This document shows, in pieces, positions 10,461 through 24,321 of a stretch of 64,000 bases of DNA. Both the position numbers and the translations under genes were made by a program. Numbering within the stretch: position 1 is the stretch's first letter; each line of letters starts with the position of its first letter. This DNA is from Anabas testudineus (Eukaryota > Chordata > Actinopteri > Anabantiformes > Anabantidae), in assembly GCF_900324465.2 (NCBI RefSeq), contig NC_046622.1, positions 19,756,297 to 19,820,296 on the forward strand, given 5' to 3'. Under the pieces are notes generated by a model, which was not told the DNA's origin, searched no databases, and worked only from the letters and a program-made list of their open reading frames with translations.

Positions 10461-13400
10461 ATGCACATCTGTGCTCTGCTCGTCTGCTGCCTTGCTAGAA
10501 TTACCTACAGGGTTTATGGAGGGGAGTCCTGCCAGCTGATGGTAAAGTCTATTCCAGGTAGTGTTTATCAGGCAGGAGATTTAGTGATCGGAGGCCTGTT
10601 CCCTGTTCATGTAAAGGCACCTCAGCCTGAGTTGGAATTTCAGAGTGAAAACAATAACACTTCCTGTGAAAGGTATCATTTTAAAGAAATTATTATGCTA
10701 TATATTATGTTATATGTATTTTGTTGAACATGTTCTTATGAAGACTGATGATCATCATGTGATTTTCCTGTGTGCAGTTTTCATCAACGAGCTTATCGCT
10801 GGCTTCAGGCCATGATCTTTGCAGTAGAGGAAATCAACAATAACACAGACCTCCTACCCAACTTCACCCTAGGGTATCTGGCAGCTGATACTTGTTTAGC
10901 TGAGAGCACCACACTGTTAGCAGCCATGGCTATGGTAACTGGACAGGAAGTTGATCTGGCAAACTCAGAATGTGGATCTGGACCTGTGGTGCCAGTTATT
11001 GTTGGTGACCCACGCAGTTCAGCCTCCATTATTGTGGCAAACACCCTTGGGGTGTTCGATATACCCATGGTGAGAATGTATAAAACACAATCATGATTCA
11101 TGTGCTTGTTAGTTTTGCTGTGAAATACTGTATTTCATATGTCACTCCTCTCTGCTTGCACGTCTTTAGAATAAACAGTGGTACACGTCTGCTTCAGTGA
11201 GAGTAGCTAATGGATGCAAACCGTCAACAACAACAACAAACAGCTGTCCCTGTTTAGTAGACAAGATCTCTGTGGGTTAGTGAGAATTTCCTCTGGCTGC
11301 TTACGTCTCAGAGACATGAAGGTTAGCTTTTAGAGATGCTTGTGATATTGCCTTTAACAAAAACGCTGGCCTCAATAATTGAGTTGAAAGTTGAAAAAAA
11401 GTATTATTGGGAGTTGCAAAGCTGCTAAAAGCAGCTAAATAGTTAAAATGGGTCAAATACAAAGAGAGTAGAGTTTTGCTTCCGAACGAGTTTCCATTTC
11501 TGTTTTTCTCTCATTCTCTTGCTGTCCAACAACCACATATTCTTCCCAGGTAAGCTACTTAGCCTCCTGTGGGTGTTTGAGTGATAAGAGGAGGTATCCA
11601 CTGTTCTTTCGTACAATGCCCAGTGATGCTGCAGAAGCGAGAGCCATGGCTGAGCTGCTGCGCCTCATGGGGTGGGGCTGGTGTCTGCGGATGATGATTT
11701 TGGCAGATTTGGGATTCAGATGTTAATGGAAGCACTCAGGGGAACTGAGGTGTGTGTTGCCTACCATGAAGTAATTCCAAAGGTACAGTAATGACTTATA
11801 TTGACAGTGTGACTACATATGCCCTCCCTAGTTGTCTGTTTCTTACCATCTGCTGTTTTCTCTTTTATCCTTAATATTGCTAATTTCCATCTGAAGGACT
11901 ATCCAAAGAAAACAATGCAAAGGATTGTTGAAACCATCCAGAAATCCACTGCCACAGTTGTGGTAGCATTTCTCATAGATCTGGATGCAAAGGTTTAAAT
12001 CTTAAAGAGTTAGTTATGGCATTCTTTGGAGAATAGACACACTCAGAGTGATACACCTGTTCTTCTGATCTCGTTGTCAGGCGTTGTTTGAGGAAGTGGT
12101 TGAACAGAATGTAACAAACAAGTGGTGGATTGCAATTAAAGAAATGCTGGCCTGTGAACCTGGAAAAGGTCCCTTTCTAGAAGGCCGGTGTCCTGATCTG
12201 CAGAGATTACAGCCTGTTCAAGTACATTAAATCCTACAATTTTTAGATGTCATACATGTTACAGGCTGAGGAAGAAATTTAGAACAACCTTTGTCTGTCT
12301 CAGATAGCTCACTACCTGCGACAAGTGAACTTTTCAACACCTTTGAAGGAATGGATGAATTTTGACAAGAACGGAGACCCGCCTGCTTCCTACGATATCA
12401 TCAACTGGCATGTGACTCCTCAGGGAGCAGGGGAGTTTGTCACTGTTGGCCATTTCCTGTCCTCTCAAGGGCCAGATGGTCAGTTCCACATTAACATGGA
12501 CCGTGTGGTGTGGGGAGGAGGCAGCAGACAGAAGGTGTTAATATTTATCTTATTTTGTCCATCATTAGTATGTTTTTACTCATTTAGACATACTCCAGAG
12601 TCTTCGCTTGTGATATAACTATCTGACCTGATCCCAGGTGCCCGTGTCTGTGTGTAGCAGTCCCTGTCCCCCTGGTACAAGGAGAGCTGTGCAGAAAGGG
12701 AGACCTGTGTGCTGCTTTGACTGCCTGCCTTCCCATACCTACCTACTTTTGTGTAGAAACATTGTACATACTGATTCAATTTTCTTTTTTGAGAATAATG
12801 ATACATTTGTGACTAACCACTGTAGAGGTTTAATACTAACTACAGATAACAGTGAATGTATCAGATTCTGTAGTAATTTACATTTTTTTTTAACTCTTAA
12901 CATTAAACCACATATTGGAAAAGGCATTTTATTAGAAATCACAAGAAACAAGACCTAAACGAATGCTTTGTTTTTGTGCCTCAATTTTAGGAGAAATTTA
13001 GGAGCTAATTCCAAAGCCTAAATGATTTATTTCTTATCTTTTTGATCATTATAAATATTGTCATTATTGCTATTGTTACTGTTAAATATACTGTTAAACC
13101 TGTATCAGGTTTTGTGTAGTTTTTTTTTACAGGATCACTGGTTAAGCCGCACTGTGGTGGTCCTGGTGGCCTTTCGTTCCACACTACCAGGGGAAAACCT
13201 GATAAATTACGTTGGGCCTGCTCAGCAGAGGTTGCGTATCTCCATCTGCACCCTGGTACAGGTGCGGCTTCATTTAATTTTAGCAGCATACAGTTACTTT
13301 TATGAGTGATGCTGAGTGAGTTTTTTTCATGTATCAGGTCATTTTCACTACTCTCCTCAATGTGAGGAAGGGTTCACTTATAGAAATTGAGATTAACTTC

Positions 13401-14449
13401 CTTGTTTAAGATTCTGAGCCATTTTCTGTCCATAATTTTGATTTCCAAGTATGACCTCTGCTGTAGTTTCCAACTATTCTTTATTTTGCCCTCTCCATTC
13501 AATGAACTAACCCTAATGTCCCAGGTGCTGATCTGTGCTCTGTGGTTGACCCTGGCTCCTCCTCAACCTGCAGAGAGAGACATTATGGACATCTGGGGAC
13601 CCAAGATCATTCTTGAATGTGCTATGGGCTCTGTTGTGGCATTTTCACTTGTGCTGGGTTACATTGGCCTACTGGCCTGTCTCTGTCTCCTCCTTGCCTT
13701 CCTAGCAAGAAAACTTCCTGACAACTTCAATGAAGCCAAACTCATCACCTTCAGCATGCTGATCTTCTGTGCTGTCTGGGTTGCATTACATTAAACACCT
13801 TGTGATTTATCTGTGTGTGTCCTTACGTTAAATCTCTCTCTTAGGTGAGAGCCAACAACTCTGAGGTGAGCTTCATGCTCCTGGTGTCACTCAAGCTGTG
13901 CTTCTTATGTGCGCTGTCTTTCATTGGACAGCCAGTTGCTTGGTCCTGTATGCTGAGACATACACTGTTTGGAGTCAGCTTTGTACTGTGCATCTCCTGC
14001 CTGCTAAGCCGCACTGTGGTGGTCCTGGTATCTCTGTGGTTGACCCTGGCTCTCCTCTCAACCTGCCGAGAGAGACATTATGGACATCTTGGGGACCCAA
14101 GATCATTCTTGAATGTGCTATGGGCTCTGTTGTGGCATTTTCACTTGTGCTGGGTTACATGGCCTACTGGCCTGTCTCTGTCTCCTCCTTGCCTTCCTAG
14201 CAAGAAAACTTCCTGACAACTTCAATGAAGCCAAACTCATCACCTTCAGCATGCTGATCTTCTGTGCTGTCTGGGTTGCCTTTGTCCCTGCTTAGCTCTC
14301 CTGGGAAGTACACTGTTGCAGTAGAGATTTTTGCCATCCTGGCCTCAAGTTTTAGCCTACTGTTCTGTATCTTTGCCCCAAAGTGTTTTATTATTCTTCT
14401 GAGGCCTGAGAAAAATACCAAAAAAAAAAACAACCTAATGGCCAGATAG
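10461..14449 (+). pseudogene. OlfC / V2R-like pseudogene, copy 2 of the subfamily, scrambled
   Basis: A near-copy of genes 1 and 3 in its first exons (10461-10672, 10778-11069), then broken. The third exon (from 11535) lacks 10 nt near 11670. A deletion near 12131 removes most of exon 5 and part of exon 6. Exon 8 is cut at about 12730. Only about 10 nt of exon 9 remain (13132-13141), fused directly to the middle of exon 10 (to 13262). Exon 11 (about 13527-13785) stops early and runs into a second copy of exon 10 (13845-14028). That copy is fused without intron to a second, frameshifted exon 11 (14030-14449). No full receptor can be made. Deletion joints share short repeats (GGTGG, ATTGC), suggesting end-joining or misaligned repair. 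Confidence 0.92.
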
Positions 14450-15279
14450 GTCAATAAGTGAAAGAATTATTTTTTTTGAGAAATGTATGTTGTGTAGAAT
14501 CACATTGAGAAAAATGAATGAATTAATAAATGTATTTTGAAGTTAATATTCATTGTTACTTTAATAATGTAAATGTTGATTTAATATTAAACATTAATAA
14601 ATACAACATGAACACTCATGTTGATCTAACATCTTAAATACAGAAAAATTAATTATTACACAGAACTAAATTCATGGGGTTCTTGCACCTTTTCAATGTT
14701 CAACATTTACAACAGATTTAAATAAGCTTGTTTGAGAATGTAAGCTTCCAAACCTTCCCCAGGCTCAAGGAGGACAGTACCGGCTACAATTGGTTAAAAA
14801 CTAGTTTTATTTCAAGAGGCAGGAGTGTAGTGATGGTAGTGAGTGACAATGATGGTTAAACTGAGGTAAAACAGGAATGTGCACAGGACTGAACTGTTAT
14901 AAGCAGGTCAGCAACCAGGAAGTGAACTGTAGAGGGAAGGCGAGGATGAACAAGGAATGCCAGGAGGTGAAATCTGAAGCTGACTTGCTTGGGCAGAAGC
15001 GTTGACCGAGAGCCTGGGGTCAGTGAAGCAATTAGGTTACGCTGTGTAATGGAGTTAAGAGTCAGAGAAGTTTATGTAGTAAGTTGAGGCAGGTGAGAAC
15101 TGCAGAGAGAAGATTGACGAGAAGTGAGAAGAAGCTGAAGTGGCTAGGGAGGGAATCCAGCAAGCATCCTACAATCCAAAATCAAATCCAAAAACAGGCA
15201 ACAGGTCAGGCCAGAGATAATGTTCAGAGGGGACTTACAAATGAAGGCAGGCCAACAATGGTCAGAGGGTCAGGTTAGG
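14450..15279. other. 3' flank of copy 2, repeat-like
   Basis: After about 14700 the sequence turns purine-rich and resembles non-coding parts of fish retroelements, but I cannot name a family. No gene supported; the open frame 15084-15278 has no recognisable features. It may belong to the fossil to its right. Confidence 0.35.
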
Positions 15280-17345
15280 TAGCTATCTGACTAGACTAGC
15301 TAGAATTAGTGGAAATCCAAGAGAGAAAAGAAGAGCTGCAAGAATGAGAGAAGAGTAGAGTAGAATCAGTAACTGCACACTGGCAAAATACAGTTTCAAG
15401 GCAAGGGGTGCCTGCAGAAATGGAAAGAGATCAGGACGTCGGCCGAGGGAGCTTAAGCAGGGGCATAAAATGGACCAATTAGAAAAATGGTCCACCCAAG
15501 TCAGGATCACAGTCTTGAAGATGGTGGCCCCTTGGAGGAGCTTGATGGCAAGGGAGATCAAGGGCAGAGGGTGAAGATTTCTGATAGTGATCCAGTTGAA
15601 CCCACAGTTTCCATCACTTTTCCCAATAAAGAAGAATCCTGAAACCACATATAGGGGTGAATAATCTGTTTTACCAGTGCATGACGGATCTAGGTCTACA
15701 TAGGTGGAAAGAAAGTTCATGCAACCACAAGGAGCCAGGCAGAAACTGGGTGGCTGGGTTGTGGGTACGGTCTGAAAGAACAGAGGTGGCACAGCAGACG
15801 ATAAAATTGTTTAAAGACCTTGTGTGTTCTTCTGAGGATGCCTTTTCCTTGACATGAGTTGACACAGTGACAAGGATTTCTTCAATAAAGACATAATTTT
15901 AGGTGGAAACGTCACTCTCTTTTAGTCTGCTTCAATTCAACTCTGAGGTGTGTATCTCCACAAATTTTCCGAGGGTGTCAGGTAAGCAAACTGAGACTTA
16001 ACTCAGTACCTAAATGTATCTTTTAACTTTTCATTCAGACCTCTTTAGAAGGTATACAGGGCGATGTTCCAGGTGCAATGGCTGAGCAGAACCCCTGAGA
16101 GATGCTGAAGAGGGACTGCACAGCATCTTTAATGGGCCGGACAGAATTGAAAACTCTCTGAAGCTCTCTGCCCTGGTTTTGGATTTCTGACTCTATCTCT
16201 GGACCCCTGATTCTGTCACTTGTCTGACTGGCTCTGGGCATCTATTGTCGGGGGCTGGAAAAGATGCTGGCGGATTGGTTTGCATAGGCTGGGTCTCCAG
16301 TTTTGGGGGTTCCAAAGACAAGACTAACTGGTTAATCTGCTGAGAAAATTGCTGCATGTTGCGTGTGAGAGACTCTAGACCAGACTCCTGCCGAGCGATC
16401 GCCGCCTGCACTTTAGACTGCCAACCATGTGTTGCTAGACGCCAGACTGTATTGAAAGGTTTTGTAATAATAGACCCAAAAAGAGGCTGAATGCAAGAAA
16501 CAAATTTAAAAGGTTTATTGCACAACTGAAGAGGAAAATAGTGTCGAGATGATGATGCTGGGGCTTTGACACTGGGAGCTCCTGACCGGTTGGTGGAGTG
16601 TGATCGGGATCTGGAGAAGAGACAGAGGTGAGTAAGTAAATCTTCCAGAAACACCACAAGATCAAAATGGGTGAGTCTTAAATTTGGTGTTGGAGAGGAG
16701 GTGAGTATAAACCAGGAGAGCAGGCTGGGGGCTGGAACTGGAGGCATCAAATCAGGTGGACATAAAATGGTGAACGGTCTCAGGAGACAAGATGGTGACC
16801 TCCACTGTCTGCGTCTGCCGCATGGTGGTCAAATGGGAGAACGACAGGACACAGTGTAAACCAAGCACTGATCAGGTCAGACTGCTGAACAGTTAACAAG
16901 AAATCCAAAATCTATCCTCGTCATGAAAACACAGAACACAATCATGCACAGATAGTCAGAGAGAGGTCCAGGTTCACATCCAGAATCTAGAGAGCAAGTG
17001 GGTCCAAAACACAGAAGAGACCAAGAGACAGAGAGACAGTAAGATAAGAGGGCCAGAGGCAGAATCCAAGGGACAGGGACAGAGCCAGAAATCCAGAGCA
17101 CAAGACAACCAAAATCGGACTGACGTCAGGCGGAGCCAGCAAAAACACACAAATAAAAAATATGGCTGGAGAGCAGATAATCTAGTGAAGTGAGTGATAG
17201 TGAAGTGTTGCTTTTATAAGGGGAGGAAGAGTTTAAAAGCAATTATACTGATTAGCTAGTAAAATGATGGGAATGAAGCAGGAAGCAATCCAGAAATAAA
17301 GAGGTATTTCAAAATAAAACTGGAAGTGGATAGTCACCATGACAC
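15280..17345 (-). mobile_element. Ty3/Gypsy-like LTR retroelement fossil, minus strand
   Basis: Minus-strand stretches resemble a Gypsy gag region (about 16200-16450), reverse transcriptase (about 15500-15640) and integrase (about 15430-15500). The 5' end appears to lie near 17345, where an LTR-like sequence begins with TGTCATGGTG and carries a TATA-like TTATAAAAG near 17215. I could not find a matching second LTR, so the other boundary is uncertain. The copy is old and broken in many places, with no working gene. Family call from remembered motifs only. Confidence 0.55.
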
Positions 17346-17639
17346 ACTGGTATCTGACCCTAAACAGAACAAGTTTTAAGACTTGTGCCACTGCGGGGTA
17401 CAATTGCATGGTTATGGCTTCATGTACACTAATATTAATGTTCTATGAAACTGAAAACACAGTGGTTGATAGCATGTAGCAGTACTTTCCATTATATATT
17501 TTTCTGTCTGGTCATAATCAAAACCATCTTGTAAAAATGTGAATATGTAACTTCTTGACATGATTTACTTATTTATACTTCTATAATATATCTGCTTATT
17601 TACCAACAATGTAACAGGATGGCTTCACATCACCATTTT

Positions 17640-20121
17640 TATCATGCAACTCCTGTGTTTATCCACACAAAACAGGAAGAAGGATTAAATGCATTCAGTG
17701 TTGGTACGCAATACTGCCATCTCATGTTCGAAGTCAGACATAATGTGTGAGACCCTGAAAGCTCACTCCCAATAGTAATAACAGTATTTGATGCTTTATT
17801 AATCTCCTTGGAAACATATTTAATTTACAGGCAGCTGTATTTTAGGCACCAAGGGCTAGGGCTTCAGTGTCTTGTCCAGGGAACCATGTGTCACATGGGT
17901 AACGTGACCGAGAATTGGGGAGAGGATCAGAAATCAAACCAACAAACCTGGGGTTTGTAGACAACAGCTCAACCAACTGACCCCTGGTCACCTGTTACAA
18001 ATATCTTTTCTTAATCATAATCTATTTAGAAGTGGAAAATTTGATCTTATTAACATACCAGCTGGCTACACAAGAATATAAAATGTTGCTATTGAATGCG
18101 CTGCATATGCCTGTGTACATAAATGGAAATAAACATTTCATCATACTATCAGCTCATGAGTCAGTGTGATGCCACCCTGACAGCCCATCATAAATAATCA
18201 CTCATCAGACAGTGCATGTGTGAGTTTTTGTGTTACACGGTGTGAGAATTATGTGCTCTAACACATATTACTCAAGCTAAGAAATTCTGCATTTCTGTCT
18301 CTCTATTGCATTTTGTCAGCACATTTCTTATCCGTCCTCCCATTTCAGATAAACCAAACATGGATCTGACACCTAATTAGATTAGCACAGTGACTCATAG
18401 CATATCACAATAAAGCCATCATCACTACAGCTACTACAATTTCAGGGGATTTTTGAGACCTTCTAATCATTTGCTGCCGTATATAATTAAAGCAACCACA
18501 TGGACCCAGATGAATGGTGCTATTATGGCAGAGGCCATTAGTTTCTGCTGCAGTTTCTGTGATGCTTGTCACCTCTGTGACACTGACTCTCACTACATAA
18601 TAGATGAAAGAAAGTTGGAGTAAAAGCTCTCAGATAAGTCTTGGTTTCCAGAGGGGAAAATTACAGGATAGAAGCATTACGAAGGACGTGCCATCATTGT
18701 GCAAGACATATATCTTTTATTCAGCTCTGTAGCTTCACATAAACTCACTTTACCCCTCTAAAACCATGTTCTGCGATGCAACGTGATCACAGTGCCTTAC
18801 AATATAATGCAGTAGCTCTACAGCTGGGTGTTAATGTTCATTTTTATGTCAAGTTTTTATATAGACATTGAGTAATTCTGTTTAACTCAGAATACTTTCT
18901 TTTTTGTTTGTCTTTTTTTAATCCTTTCTTGTTTTTCACATGTCGTGTCATTTCATGTTATCGTGCACATTGTTTTTGGAGTTTTTGATTGTCACTGCAA
19001 TATATATACTTCCAATAGCCTGTTTTGTAGTAATGATTTGCCTTCTGATTTGCTGGTGTTATTTACCAACACTTCAATACTAAGTAGGAATAAAAGGATT
19101 GAGTAGTATAGCTGTTAGTAGAAGTCACAGGACCAATTCAAAGACAACCAAAGAAAATTTGCTTAACAGCACTACAAACTATTTCCTTAACAGACTATTA
19201 CAGTAAGCTGAAACAAAACTCTCATGCATCCTTGTTGAGATATGTCATATTCATTATTGAAAAAAAAAAAGTTTTCAGTTTCCTCTCTGTTTACCTCTAC
19301 ACTGTCAAGTCATCTACTGTCACACACAAATCTGTTGTTAGTATTTGTTGTAACAATTTCCACTGACTTCTGGACTTTTATTTTCTACACTCGCTCTTTA
19401 AATATAATTTACACACATATATATATATTATTGCTGTAATTTAATGGCCTCATTTTATTGAAGAAATTACTGCACCATGTTATATCATTAAAATCAACTT
19501 AATTATCTAACCAACAAATTGAGATTATCTAGTCTGGTTACCTCAATTATATCAAGAAAATAATCAGAAATTATTTCTGCGGTCTTAGAGTCATTGGAGT
19601 TTGTCTTGCTGGAGAGAGGAAAATCACATAGAAAATTTAATTACAGTTGCATCATCTATTTAGAAATGGTTATCCCTGGTGATCTGAATGAACACATCTG
19701 TGTTAAGTCCAATTGAATGTCTCTCTTTTTTTCTCCCTTCAAAAACAAACTACTTTTCTCCTCCGGCCAAGCTTGAATCTGATTCCTCTCCCATGTGGCA
19801 GTGACTTCTGTATATCAGATGCATCATCTTCCTTTTTCGTCTCTTAGCATATCAACTGACCCACAGCCACTATACTCAAGGCAAATATCCACCTGATATA
19901 CCTGTTACTGAGTTGAGGTAAGAGTTTGTACATTTCCTAAAACACTTAATTTGATCATGTTGTCTGCTCTGTTTAATCAAAACAAGTGAAAAGTACCAAT
20001 TTTTCTTAACAGGACTGTAATTTTCACTCTTGCTTCATTTCTTGTTCATGTCTCACATTAACTAATCAGTGGTGTTTATACTTTATGTTTCTTTCTTCAC
20101 TGTGCTCATATCTTCCAAGTG
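17640..20121 (+). repeat. Duplicated 5' flank of gene 3 (paralogous to 8680-10460)
   Basis: The right-hand copy of the direct duplication described for 8680-10460. The core block 18040-18720 is nearly unchanged relative to 8905-9620. The stretch 18790-19560 has no clear counterpart. The final 560 bp before the ATG are again similar. These flanks are the likely site of gene 3's promoter, but I see no convincing TATA box close to the ATG. Confidence 0.78.
17815..17998 (-). repeat. tRNA-derived SINE-like repeat, minus strand
   Basis: The plus strand carries GGGCTTCAGTGTCTTGTCC followed by a degenerate antisense tRNA head; on the minus strand GGTTTGATTTCTGATC resembles a B box and GTTGGTTGAGCTGTTG an A box. 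It is absent from the matching place in the left-hand duplicated unit, so it was gained after, or lost since, the duplication. Confidence 0.55.
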
Positions 20122-23100
20122 ATGCACATCTGTGCTCTGCTCGTCTGCTGCCTTGCTGGAATTACCCACAGGGTTTATGGAGGGGAGTCCTGCCAGCTGA
20201 TGGTAAAGTCTATTCCAGGTAGTGTTTATCAGGCAGGAGATTTAGTGATCGGAGGCCTGTTCCCTGTTCATGTAAAGGCACCTCAGCCTGAGTTGGAATT
20301 TCAGAGTGAAAACAATAACACTTCCTGTGAAAGGTATCATTTTAAAGAAATGATTATGCTATGTGTTGTGTTATATGTATTTTGTTGAACATGTTCTTAT
20401 GAAGACTGATGATCATCATGTGATTTTCCTGTGTGCAGTTTTAACCAGCGAGCTTATCGCTGGCTTCAGGCCATGATCTTTGCAGTAGAGGAAATCAACA
20501 ATAACACAGACCTCCTACCCAACTTCACCCTAGGGTATCTGGCAGCTGATACTTGTTTAGCGGAGAGCACCACACTGTTAGCAGCCATGGCTATGGTAAC
20601 TGGACAGGAAGTTGATCTGGCAAACTCAGAATGTGGATCTGGACCTGTGGTGCCAGTTATTGTTGGTGACCCACGCAGTTCAGCCTCCATTATTGTGGCA
20701 AACACCCTTGGGGTGTTTGATATACCCATGGTAAGAATAAAGGATGTGTTGTGTTAGTTTTGCTATTAAATACTGCATTTCACTTTTTTCTTGTTGCACT
20801 TTGGGGTTTGAGCTGCACAGCTCCCCAGTGCACTGCTGCGTCACAGAAAGGATTCAAACCTTGGTTCTGATCCTGTTAAGTTGGCAAGTTCTCTTTGGGT
20901 TAGTGAGAATTTTCTCTGGCAACCCATCTCAAAAACCTGATATGCTCCAACAAAGTTTCTAATAAAACTCAACATATGTCTATTTCTGTTTTTCAGGCTC
21001 AGTGTCACTGGCTCTCTCATTCTGTTGCTGTCTAACAACCACATATTCTTCCCAGGTAAGCTACTTAGCCTCCTGTGGGTGTTTGAGTGATAAGAGGAGG
21101 TATCCACTGTTCTTTCGTACAATGCCCAGTGATGCTGCAGAAGCGAGAGCCATGGCTGAGCTGCTGCACCTCATGGGGTGGACGTGGGTGGGGCTGGTGT
21201 CTGCGGATGATGATTTTGGCAGATTTGGGATTCAGATGTTAATGGAAGCACTCAGGGGAACTGAGGTGTGTGTTGCCTACCATGAAGTAATTCCAAAGGT
21301 ACAGTAATGACTCATGTTGACAGTGTGACTACATATGCCCTCCCTAGTTGTCTGTTTCTTACCATCTGCTGTTTTCTCTTTTATCCTTAATATTGCTAAT
21401 TTCCATCTGAAGGACTATCCAAAGAAAACAATGCAAAGGATTGTTGAAACCATCCAGAAATCCACTGCCACAGTTGTGGTAACGTTTCTCATAGATCCAG
21501 ACGCAAAGGTACTTGCAAAACCTGCAAGATTTTACTATGGCATGGATTTATCACGTAGATGTTATTGGGATTTGATGCATTCAGAGTGATACACCTGTTC
21601 TTCTGATCTCGTTGTCAGGCTTTGTTTGAGGAAGTGGTTGAACAGAATGTAACAAACAAGCAGTGGATTGCTAATGATGCTTGGGTTACGTACAGTGCCA
21701 TCTCTGTCCCTCATAACATTCCCTCCTTGGCTGGAACAGTAGGGTTTGCTTTACGAAGGGCAGATATACCCGGACTAGGACCCTTTCTGACTCGCCTCAA
21801 TCCCAGCCTGGCTTCATTCAGCTCAGACCCTCTCCTGAAGGAACTCTGGGAAACATTGTTTGGATGCTCTTTCAGTGCTCCACTGGGAGGGAAATTGTGT
21901 TCAGGCTCAGAGGTCTTAGGTAAACAAAACATGTAAAATAATAAATCTTAACATTTACTTTATTTTAATTCACTTGCAATATTTGTGTCTTTTTAAAGGA
22001 ACTGTCTCTACTTGTTAATGTATCCTGTGTAATGACTGACATGTAGGCATTGGGGAGAGTGTTTATGCAGATGTGTCTCAGCTAAGAATCACTTATAACG
22101 TCTACAAGGCTGTGTACGCTATCGCTCATGCAATTAAAGAAATGCTGGCCTGTGAACCTGGAAAAGGTCCCTTCCTGGAAGGCCGGTGTCCTGATCTGCA
22201 GAGATTACAGCCTGTGCAAGTACATTAAATCCTACAATTTGTTGATGTCATACATGTTACAGGCTGAGGAAGAAATTTAGAACAACCTTTGTCTGTCTCA
22301 GATAGCTCACTACCTGCGACAAGTGAACTTTTCAACACCTTTGAAGGAATGGATGAACTTTGACAAGAACGGAGACCCGCCTGCTTCATACGATATCATC
22401 AACTGGCATGTGACTCCTCAGGGAGCAGGGGAGTTTGTCACTGTTGGCCATTTCCTGTCCTCTCAAGGGCCAGATGGTCAGTTCCACATTAACATGGACC
22501 GTGTGGTGTGGGGAGGAGGCAGCAGACAGAGGGTGTTAATATTTATCTTATTTTGTCCGTCATTAGTCTGTTTTTACTCATTTAGACATACTCCAGAGTC
22601 TTCGCTTGTGATATAACTATCTGACCTGATCCCAGGTGCCCGTGTCTGTGTGTAGCAGTCCCTGTCCCCCTGGTACAAGGAGAGCTGTGCAGAAAGGGAG
22701 ACCTGTGTGCTGCTTTGACTGCCTGCCTTGTGCTGATGGAGAAATTACCAATAAAACAGGTACTTTGAGGAATAAATTACTTACTTTACTTTTTATTTAG
22801 TTACTTTTTTGTGCAAATATTCTACATACTGATTCAATTTTTATTTTGAATAATGATACATGTATTAGCAGCCACTGTAGACTTAGGTTTCTATAACAAC
22901 TCTATTTTCCTAATTCCTAATGAATGCCTTGTTATTGTGCCTCACTAATAATAAAGAGATTTAAGAGCTAATTCCAAAGCCTAAAGAATTTTGTTCTTAT
23001 CTTTTTGATTATTATTATTGTTATTGTTACTGTTAAACATGTTAGACTTTCCAACTGTATCAGGTTTTGTGTACTAGTTTCTGTTACTTCTGTTTCTTCT

Positions 23101-24321
23101 ACAGGATCACTGGAGTGTATTCGGTGTCCTGAGCGGTTCTGGTCCAACTCAAACCACACAGTCTGCATTCTCCAGCCGGTGGATTTCCTTTCTTACAGTG
23201 ACACCATGGGAATCATCCTTTCCATTGTCTCAGCTGTTGGGACAGTACTGACAGTTACCACATTTGCCACCTTCCTTTACTATCGACACACACCTTTGGT
23301 AAAATGTAGCACCATCCCAAATGATCTACATTAAAAATGATCACATTAAACACCTTGTGATTTATCTGTGTGTGTCCTTACGTTAAATCTCTCTCTTAGG
23401 TGAGAGCCAACAACTCTGAGGTGAGCTTCATGCTCCTGGTGTCACTCAAGCTGTGCTTCTTATGTGCACTGTCTTTCATTGGACAGCCAGTTGCTTGGTC
23501 CTGTATGCTGAGACATACACTGTTTGGAGTCAGCTTTGTACTGTGCATCTCCTGCCTACTAAGCCGCACTGTGGTGGTCCTGGTGGCCTTTCGTTCCACA
23601 CTACCAGGGGAAAACCTGATGCGTTACGTTGGGCCTGCTCAGCAGAGGTTGGGTATCTCCATCTGCACCCTGGTACAGGTGATTCAGTTTTTAACATGCT
23701 GTATAATCATTGTAATGCTTAATTCCTGTAGCAATTCATGCATGATGTTCCACACTCTCCACCATGTCCAGGAAACTAGTTACACAGAAAAGATTCAGTG
23801 TCTTCAGTGCTTTCTATTGAGAAATATGACGTTCAGTTCAGTATAATTTTTTCTGTTATTTTTCTATCATGAACTAACCCGAAATGTCCCAGGTGCTGAT
23901 CTGTGCTCTGTGGTTGACCTTGGCTCCTCCTCAGCCTGCAGAGAGAGACATTATGGACATCTGGGGACCCAAGATCATTCTTGAATGTGCTATGGGCTCT
24001 GTTGTGGCATTTTCACTTGTGCTGGGTTACATTGGCCTACTGGCCTGTCTCTGTCTCCTCCTTGCCTTCCTAGCAAGAAAACTTCCTGACAACTTCAATG
24101 AAGCCAAACTCATCACCTTCAGCATGCTGATCTTCTGTGCTGTCTGGGTTGCCTTTGTCCCTGCTTACATTAGCTCTCCTGGGAAGTACACTGTTGCAGT
24201 GGAGATTTTTGCCATCCTGGCCTCAAGTTATGGTTTACTGTTGTGTATCTTTGCCCCAAAGTGTTTTATTATTCTTCTGAGGCCTGAGAAAAATACCAAA
24301 AAACATCTAATGGCCAGATAG
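20122..24321 (+). CDS. OlfC / V2R-like class C GPCR, gene 3 (11 exons, 857 aa)
   Basis: Nearly identical in protein to gene 1 and apparently intact. Exons: 20122-20333, 20439-20730, 21056-21298, 21413-21508, 21619-21919, 22047-22219, 22302-22532, 22636-22759, 23105-23298, 23400-23678, 23893-24321; sum 2574 nt, 858 codons with TAG. It has the same signal peptide, Venus-flytrap domain, Cys-rich linker and 7TM region, with the same Tyr-to-Phe (DDDFG) and Glu-to-Asp (NDAW) changes at amino-acid contacts. Intron 2 (20731-21055) is shorter than in gene 1 and intron 10 (23679-23892) is unrelated to it, although flanking exons are almost the same. An AATAAA signal lies at 24337-24342. An in-frame GTG precedes the ATG; I chose the ATG because it begins the signal peptide. 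The ligand is unknown; amino acids or derivatives are the family expectation. Confidence 0.94.
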
